The position numbers were made by a program, and so were the translations under genes. A stretch of DNA of 11,103 nucleotides, taken from positions 1 through 11,103 of the forward strand of contig JAEXZK010000163.1 of assembly GCA_023451415.1 (NCBI GenBank), read 5' to 3'. How positions within the stretch are numbered: position 1 is the first letter of the stretch; the number at the start of each line of letters is the position of its first letter. Source of the DNA: Bacillota bacterium. Its GTDB lineage: Bacteria; Bacillota; Clostridia; Oscillospirales; Ruminococcaceae. The notes under the pieces were generated by a model. It had not been told where the DNA came from. It saw only the letters and a list, made by a program, of their open reading frames with translations, and made no database searches. This document shows positions 6,813 to 11,103 of the stretch, in pieces.

Positions 6813-6861
6813 TTCGCATTACGGCGGGCTTGCCGGCGGATGCCTGCTTGCGGGGTGGGGG

Positions 6862-8670
6862 TCAGATAAGCAGGCGGACGGCGACGATCCGGTCCCAGGT
6901 GTTTTTGCCGATGATGCCGTCGGGCACCAGCCCAAAAAGCCGCTGGAAGGCGGTGACGGCAGCCCTGGTGGCGGGCCCGAAGATGCCGTCGGCGGTGATG
7001 GTGGGGATGGGGTAGCGCTGGGAGATGCGGCGCAGGTACTCCTGCATCAGCCATACGGTGTCCCCGCGGGAACCCTCCCGCAGGAGGTAGCCGGGGTAGT
7101 TGACGGCCAGGCCGGAGGTGTTGGCGATGCCCAAAAAGACATTATAAAGGGAGTTCCAGGTGGCGGGGCCCACGATGCCGTCCACAGTGAGGCCAAAGCG
7201 GTTCTGGAAGTCGCGGACGGCGGCCTCGGTGTTGGCGCCGAAGATGCCGTCGATTTCCACAGGACGGACTTCGTTGTAGTATTTGGAGATGACCCGGAGG
7301 AAGTACTGGGCCAGAGAGACCAGATCGCCCCTGTCGCCCCGGCGGATGACCCCGGTGGGGCGGGGGGGGGGCAGGGGCTCCTGCTCGCCGCCAAGCTCGG
7401 CCAGCCGCGTTACCGCCACATAAATATAGGAGATCTGGTTCCAGGTGGCCTTGCCCACGATGCCATCGGGAGCCAGGTTGAAGATCCGCTGGAAAGCCCG
7501 GACGGCGGCCTCCGTCTCTGTGGTAAAGGAATTGTCCACGTTGGAGATGATGGGGATGGCAGGGTAGTTGCGGCGGATGCGGTTAAGCTGGTTTTCGATG
7601 GTGCGCACCGCCGTGCCCGAGCTGCCCACCCGCAGGGGCGTGCCGGGATAAGAGCTCCGGACGGCCTCAATGCCCGCCGCCTCCACGATCTCGATGTCGT
7701 TGCCGTAGTAGCGCCGGAGGATGCTCAGCGGGGTATAGCCGGCCTGGGCCAGCGGCACCGTGCCCCATTGGGAAAGGCCGTCGCAGGAGACGGTGGTCCC
7801 GTTGCAGTATTCGGTAAAATAAGGGTTGAGGGAGCCGCGCTTCCGGACATATTCGTCAAAGATTTCGTCCACAATGCGGCTGATGTTGCCAAAGATATTG
7901 CGGCCGTGCACATAGTACTGGTCGTAAGCGGTATTGTTGGTGATGTCGAAGCTGTAGCCGCGGCTGCGGTACCATTCGGTGAAGATCCGGTTAAGCGCAA
8001 AGGAGATCTGGGCGTAAATGTTGGCCCGGAGGGCGCTTTCGGGCCAGGTGGGGTAGATCTCGCTGCTGGCCACGTTCTTGATATAGTTGGGGAAGCTGAC
8101 GGTGACGTTTTGGGCGGAGGTGTTGTTGGGGCTGCCCAAGTGTACGGTGATAAACTCGGGAATGACCACCCGGTTGAGGATACGCGCCCCGGGGCCCACA
8201 GGCTCCCCGTCCTCCCCCTCCGGCAGGATGATGGGCCCGGGGCCCTCCTCCGCGGGGCCCTCCGGCTCCCGCACGCCCGGCTCCTGGAGGAGGACGTTGG
8301 GGGGGATGACATAGATGTCCGGCTCGGCCACGGTGCTCAGCTGCTCCTTGGGGGTGGGGTTCATCTCGATGGCCTCGATGCTCTCGATGCCGTCAAAAAC
8401 CTGGATGCCTTCGATGGTCACCGGCAGAAAGCCGTCGGCCAGCACTTCGGCGTTGTACAGCTTGTAGGGCCGCTCCTGGGAGTTTGGGTCAAGGCTGATG
8501 TCGGCGGGGGGCGCCGTCACGCAGAGCGGGGGCGTCCGCCCCGAGGAGTTGGAGACGACCACCCGGCTTACGCCGGTTTCGGGGTCGGTTACCGTTGCCC
8601 GGGCCCCCTGCACCGGCTGGGCGCCGCGTCCGGTATAAAGCTGAAAAATCAGCGTTGATTGACAGGTCAT
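6862..8670 (-). CDS. SpoIID/LytB-like protein with three peptidoglycan-binding repeats
   Basis: This 602-residue protein probably binds and cuts peptidoglycan, perhaps the spore cortex or wall. Residues 1-105 look like a beta-rich carboxypeptidase-regulatory-like domain. A Pro/Glu/Gly linker (about 125-160) leads to a SpoIID/LytB-like domain (about 172-330). This contains NYIKNVASSEIYPTWPESAL, where Glu204 corresponds to the catalytic Glu of SpoIID, and later LSQWGTVPLAQAGYTPLSILRRYY, the usual C-terminal signature. Three PG_binding_1 repeats follow (345-417, 442-512, 529-598), each with DG-I-x-G-x-x-T-W-like ends. No N-terminal signal peptide or membrane segment is visible, unlike classical SpoIID; it may be made in the mother cell or leave by another route. 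ATG 8670 has AGGAG (8682-8678) 7 bases upstream. I found no convincing promoter, and no clear sigma-E or sigma-K boxes. A C10 run lies in the codons for residues 434-437. Confidence 0.85.
   Translation of the reverse strand: MTCQSTLIFQLYTGRGAQPVQGARATVTDPETGVSRVVVSNSSGRTPPLCVTAPPADISLDPNSQERPYKLYNAEVLADGFLPVTIEGIQVFDGIESIEAIEMNPTPKEQLSTVAEPDIYVIPPNVLLQEPGVREPEGPAEEGPGPIILPEGEDGEPVGPGARILNRVVIPEFITVHLGSPNNTSAQNVTVSFPNYIKNVASSEIYPTWPESALRANIYAQISFALNRIFTEWYRSRGYSFDITNNTAYDQYYVHGRNIFGNISRIVDEIFDEYVRKRGSLNPYFTEYCNGTTVSCDGLSQWGTVPLAQAGYTPLSILRRYYGNDIEIVEAAGIEAVRSSYPGTPLRVGSSGTAVRTIENQLNRIRRNYPAIPIISNVDNSFTTETEAAVRAFQRIFNLAPDGIVGKATWNQISYIYVAVTRLAELGGEQEPLPPPRPTGVIRRGDRGDLVSLAQYFLRVISKYYNEVRPVEIDGIFGANTEAAVRDFQNRFGLTVDGIVGPATWNSLYNVFLGIANTSGLAVNYPGYLLREGSRGDTVWLMQEYLRRISQRYPIPTITADGIFGPATRAAVTAFQRLFGLVPDGIIGKNTWDRIVAVRLLI
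7362..7371 (-). repeat. C10 homopolymer tract inside the SpoIID-like gene
   Basis: Ten G on the plus strand read as CCC CCC CCC C on the coding strand, encoding three Pro and the first base of Arg437 in the linker between the first and second peptidoglycan-binding repeats. Loss or gain of one base would remove repeats two and three from the product. Confidence 0.95.
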
Positions 8671-8754
8671 AAGGGTGCTCCTTTCTATTCCTACTTACCT
8701 CCATGATATGTAAAATGTTCCAGCTTTGTTTACATCTGCAATGGCCGCAGGAAC

Positions 8755-8783
8755 TTGACTTTTTATGGGTTTACAGGTAGTAT
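8755..8783 (+). promoter_or_regulatory. Probable promoter of the anchored surface-protein gene
   Basis: TTGACT (8755-8760) with a 17-base spacer precedes TAGTAT (8778-8783). A second candidate -10, TATTAT (8781-8786), has a 20-base spacer. Transcription would start near 8790. The stretch TTACAGGTAGTAT (8771-8783) matches 9 of 13 bases of the TTACAACTTGTAA element near the paralogue's promoter. The 182-base intergenic region otherwise shows no gene. Confidence 0.5.
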
Positions 8784-8852
8784 TATCTTGAGATGATAAA
8801 CGGCCCGGCCTGCCGGCTCGCCGCTTTGTCGCAACAATTGGAGGTAACAGTC

Positions 8853-10121
8853 ATGAAAAGATTATTGTCCGCCGTCCTGGCACTGGCGATGATAAGCGTC
8901 CTGGCGGTGACGGCATTTGCAGACAGCGACGACAGCTGGGTCAGCAAGGATGACGTATATCCCGGCGATACCGTTACTGTCCACGGCTTCTACACCAAGG
9001 ACGGCAAGGAGCTGGACGAATCCGGCCTGGACACCGAATATTACGGTGTCAGCTACAACTTCCGCAAGGGCGAAAGCTACATCGAGCGCGTCTACATCGA
9101 TGATGACTCCAGCGAAGTCAAGCTGGTCATCAAGTCCGGCCTCTCCGTCTCCAGCGAAAAGGAGATCACCGGCACCGTCACCGTGCGCGAAACAGACAGG
9201 GACAGCGACCGTCTCCGCTTTGTAGCCGATATCACCCTGACCCTGGGCGGCGGCGGCACCGCGCGGATGGAATACGCCGGCAGCCAGAGCTTTGAGCTCC
9301 CCGACGAGTACCAGACCAAAAAAGTAAAATTTGAGACCGAGGACGGTGACTCCATCGGCACCCTGCGGGCCGACTTCTGGGATGACGACTACGACAGCGT
9401 TGCCTATTTTAACGTCAAGGTGGTGGACCAGTCCTCCCTTTTCCTGGGCCACAACAGCACCCCCGACGTGAATCTTCTCAAGAAGTATGACACTGCGGAT
9501 ATCCGTTTCCTTTCCTGGAGCGCCGCGCCCACCTTTGACGCCTCCGGCACCCTGGGCATCTACTGCTATGAGGACGACTACGTCTATGGGCGCAAATCCG
9601 ACGGCAGCCTCTATACCCTTGGCGGCAAGTACAACAGCAATACCGGGGCCTATGAGATCAAGACCAAGACCCTGGGCAGCTACGTCATCTCCGACAAGAA
9701 GCTGAACGCCAGCGGCTCGGCGCCGTCTTCTTCCGCCTCCTCCGGCAGCTCCTCCGCCGCCCCGGCCCCCAGCAGCAGCTCTGTGGCGCCTCCGCCTTCC
9801 AGCAGTTCTGTTGCCCCGGCCCCCAGCAGCAGCTCCGTGGCCCCTCCGCCCTCCAGCAGCGCCGCGGCCTCCGTCTCCGAGAGCTCCGAAGAGAGCAGCG
9901 AGCCGGAGGAATCCTCCGAGCCCGAGGAAAGCAGCAGCGAGCCGGAGGAAGAGCCCTCCGAGCCTGTGGTCGCCCCTGAGGACGATGAGGATAAAGATAA
10001 GGACGGCGGATTCCCCGTTGTGCCTGTGGTCATCGGCGTGCTTGCCGTGGTCGTCATCGGCCTTGCCATCTTCCTCTTTGGCGGCAAAAAGAAGCGCAGC
10101 TACGACAGCTGGGACGACTAA
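8853..10121 (+). CDS. Secreted, C-terminally membrane-anchored surface protein
   Basis: I do not recognise a named family for this 422-residue protein. The ATG at 8853 is preferred over ATG 8793 because GGAGGT (8840-8845) is 7 bases upstream and the product starts with a signal peptide (MKRLLSAVLALAM...AFA, cleavage near residue 23). An acidic, beta-rich ectodomain of about 270 residues follows. It carries GESYIERVYIDDD (73-85), FLGH (197-200) and LGSYVISDKKL (274-284). Residues 303-338 are four 9-residue Ser/Pro/Ala repeats, followed by an acidic Ser/Glu/Pro stretch to about 380. One hydrophobic helix (387-410) and KKKR with a short tail end the protein, so it is probably a stalked, outward-facing membrane protein. 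The following partial gene encodes a paralogue of the ectodomain. No sortase motif or enzymatic signature is visible. Confidence 0.9.
   Translation: MKRLLSAVLALAMISVLAVTAFADSDDSWVSKDDVYPGDTVTVHGFYTKDGKELDESGLDTEYYGVSYNFRKGESYIERVYIDDDSSEVKLVIKSGLSVSSEKEITGTVTVRETDRDSDRLRFVADITLTLGGGGTARMEYAGSQSFELPDEYQTKKVKFETEDGDSIGTLRADFWDDDYDSVAYFNVKVVDQSSLFLGHNSTPDVNLLKKYDTADIRFLSWSAAPTFDASGTLGIYCYEDDYVYGRKSDGSLYTLGGKYNSNTGAYEIKTKTLGSYVISDKKLNASGSAPSSSASSGSSSAAPAPSSSSVAPPPSSSSVAPAPSSSSVAPPPSSSAAASVSESSEESSEPEESSEPEESSSEPEEEPSEPVVAPEDDEDKDKDGGFPVVPVVIGVLAVVVIGLAIFLFGGKKKRSYDSWDD
9759..9866 (+). repeat. Tandem repeats encoding a Ser/Pro/Ala stalk
   Basis: Four 27-base units encode APAPSSSSV, APPPSSSSV, APAPSSSSV and APPPSSSAA. 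Pairs of units form a 54-base higher-order repeat (9759-9812 and 9813-9866). Synonymous differences separate the copies. Copy number could vary between strains, changing stalk length. Confidence 0.9.
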
Positions 10122-10150
10122 GCTTCCGGACGGCGGGAGGAGCAACAGCT

Positions 10151-10201
10151 ATGAAAAACAGTGGGAGCTGGAAGCCCCTGAACGCCGGGCCGAAAAACTG
10201 A
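10151..10201 (+). CDS. Possible 16-residue micro-ORF after the surface-protein gene
   Basis: ATG 10151 opens a frame of 16 codons, MKNSGSWKPLNAGPKN, ending in TGA. A strong GGGAGGAG site (10135-10142) lies 8 bases upstream, and the frame starts 29 bases after the surface-protein stop, before the shared terminator. No homologue is known to me. The good ribosome site is the only support; it may be the remnant of a longer gene. Confidence 0.3.
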   Translation: MKNSGSWKPLNAGPKN

Positions 10202-10219
10202 AAATAGCAGGATAACAGG

Positions 10220-10247
10220 ATGAGGGCCGCAGGGCCCTCATTCTTTT
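10220..10247 (+). terminator. Intrinsic terminator after the anchored surface-protein gene
   Basis: ATGAGGGCC (10220-10228) pairs with GGCCCTCAT (10233-10241) across a GCAG loop, followed by TCTTTT. It lies about 100 bases after the surface-protein stop and separates it from the paralogous gene. Confidence 0.85.
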
Positions 10248-10321
10248 ATGGCGGTAAATTGGCGGTTCCTCCGAAAAATATGGAATAGATTCTAAGATAT
10301 TACAAATTTATAACATTTTCC

Positions 10322-10350
10322 TTGCGATTGGTTACAACTTGTAATATACT
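10322..10350 (+). promoter_or_regulatory. Promoter of the second secreted paralogue
   Basis: TTGCGA (10322-10327), a 17-base spacer and TATACT (10345-10350) make a good sigma-A promoter, with a transcript start near 10357. The leader of about 63 bases can form a GGGG/CCCC stem (10362-10365 with 10378-10381) before the ribosome site GGAGG (10406-10410). Upstream bases 10270-10320 are AT-rich, like an UP element. Confidence 0.75.
10332..10344. promoter_or_regulatory. Perfect inverted repeat in the promoter spacer, possible operator
   Basis: TTACAA-C-TTGTAA lies entirely between the -35 and -10 boxes. A related imperfect site, TTACAA-ATT-TATAA, begins at 10300, 32 bases upstream or about three helical turns. 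The position suggests binding by a regulator, but none is identified. Confidence 0.45.
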
Positions 10351-10419
10351 CAAGTTGCAAAGGGGAGCTGTGGAGAACCCCGCCGCACAAAGATTAAAAT
10401 TTTATGGAGGAACACACCT

Positions 10420-11103
10420 ATGAAAAAGGTACTTGCGCTGATCCTGGCTGTCGCCATGCTGAGCACTGTCGCTTTTGCTGCTTCCAACACCGTTTTCACT
10501 GGCTCCGATGACGACGACGCTGTTGTTGGAGAAAGCTACGGCCCTGGCAAAAAGATTGAGATTAAGTCTGGGGACTTGGCTGCTGACCCTGACAAAGAGT
10601 CCGGCAAGGATAAGGTTTCTGCGCTGAACGATGACAACTACACCATTCGGAAGGTCACCTATAAGACCGGCAAGTCCTATATCGACTCCGTTAAGCTGGA
10701 TGACGATGAGGGCGACTGCCTGACCATCAAGTTCAAGAAGAACTACACTGTCGAGAACGAGAAGAAAGTCGAAGCTGAAATTGAGCTTCGCGGCAAGGGC
10801 AACGATGTCGACGTCAAGACTGTCAACATCAAGCTCACCACCAGCTACGTGACCGGTAAAACCGATATTGAGATCAAGAAAGATGGAGAAGTGGATGCTC
10901 CTTCTTTCACCCTGATCAATAAGTTTGTGGACAAGGGTTCCCCCTACGGCACCCTGAGCTTTGACACCGAAGACAACGACACCTCTGTTGAAGTTCGTGT
11001 GTACGACGGCGACAAGTTCTACCTGGGCCATGACTTCGATGCCGACAAGAAGGTTCTGGTCGCCAACGCCGATTCCGACGCTGAGATCTCCTTCCTGAAC
11101 TTC
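10420..11103 (+). CDS. Secreted protein paralogous to the preceding gene, 3' end outside window
   Basis: The first 228 codons are present and the frame is open at the window edge. ATG 10420 follows GGAGG (10406-10410) at 9 bases. A signal peptide (MKKVLALILAVAM...AFA, cleavage near residue 20-21) precedes an acidic, Lys/Asp-rich beta-type domain. By eye it aligns with the upstream gene: GKSYIDSVKLDDD against GESYIERVYIDDD, YGTLSFDTED against IGTLRADFWD, and FYLGHDFDADKKVL...AEISFLNF against LFLGHNSTPDVNLL...ADIRFLSW. The function is unknown. Codons such as GCT, GTT and AAG are more frequent than in neighbouring genes, which together with the strong promoter suggests high expression; recent transfer is the other reading. 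Whether it also ends in a stalk and anchor cannot be seen. Confidence 0.9.
   Translation, partial: MKKVLALILAVAMLSTVAFAASNTVFTGSDDDDAVVGESYGPGKKIEIKSGDLAADPDKESGKDKVSALNDDNYTIRKVTYKTGKSYIDSVKLDDDEGDCLTIKFKKNYTVENEKKVEAEIELRGKGNDVDVKTVNIKLTTSYVTGKTDIEIKKDGEVDAPSFTLINKFVDKGSPYGTLSFDTEDNDTSVEVRVYDGDKFYLGHDFDADKKVLVANADSDAEISFLNF

Noticed and set aside
6388..8658. 756-codon open frame on the plus strand
   Set aside because: It starts inside the PTS IIC gene and runs antisense to the SpoIID-like gene. Its product is Gly/Ala/Asp/Val-rich with no domain, as expected of a shadow of a GC-rich gene, whereas the opposite strand gives recognisable domains and a good ribosome site.
8686..8730. Sigma-E type promoter for the SpoIID-like gene
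   Set aside because: CATATCAT on the minus strand partly resembles a sporulation -10, but no matching -35 lies 14-15 bases upstream.
8862..10145. 427-codon open frame on the minus strand
   Set aside because: It is antisense to the anchored surface-protein gene, and its Gly/Ala/Arg runs mirror the Ser/Pro/Ala repeats. No independent evidence supports it.

Overview
The window looks like chromosomal DNA of a GC-rich Clostridia, most likely an Oscillospiraceae gut anaerobe of the Flavonifractor/Oscillibacter type. This is inferred from strong GGAGG-type ribosome sites, compact intrinsic terminators, GC-rich coding, PTS transporters, a SpoIID-related protein and a decayed TPR gene of a type I associate with this group. 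No plasmid, phage, CRISPR or insertion-sequence gene is visible.

Layout. Positions 1-1559 hold the 3' part of a fructose-type PTS IIABC gene, closed by a terminator. Positions 1743-3677 encode a seven-helix membrane protein with a degenerate GGDEF domain and an apparently intact EAL domain, so it is probably a c-di-GMP phosphodiesterase. It converges on a small two-repeat DUF898-like membrane protein (3721-4119, minus), and the two share a perfect palindromic terminator. Positions 4268-4462 hold a frameshifted, truncated TPR-like pseudogene, followed by about 330 bases with no recognisable gene. A tRNA-Leu(UAA) gene on the minus strand has its own promoter and terminator. It is divergent from an orphan galactitol-type PTS IIC gene (5183-6778, TTG start), whose leader carries a promoter and a terminator-like hairpin just before the ribosome site.

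Positions 6862-8670 (minus) encode a 602-residue protein joining a SpoIID/LytB-like domain to three peptidoglycan-binding repeats. It has no visible signal peptide, and a C10 homopolymer runs through a linker codon stretch. Divergent from it, 8853-10121 and 10420-11103 (cut by the window end) encode two paralogous secreted proteins that share an unrecognised extracellular module. The first has a Ser/Pro/Ala repeat stalk and a C-terminal membrane anchor. The second has a strong promoter with a perfect TTACAA/TTGTAA inverted repeat in its spacer.

The genes are mostly single-gene transcription units, each with its own signals, rather than one pathway. The common theme is the cell surface: sugar uptake, c-di-GMP sensing, wall or cortex processing and surface proteins. 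The least explained part is the pair of paralogous surface proteins with the possible operator. The orphan PTS IIC with its leader and the C10 tract are the next most interesting.
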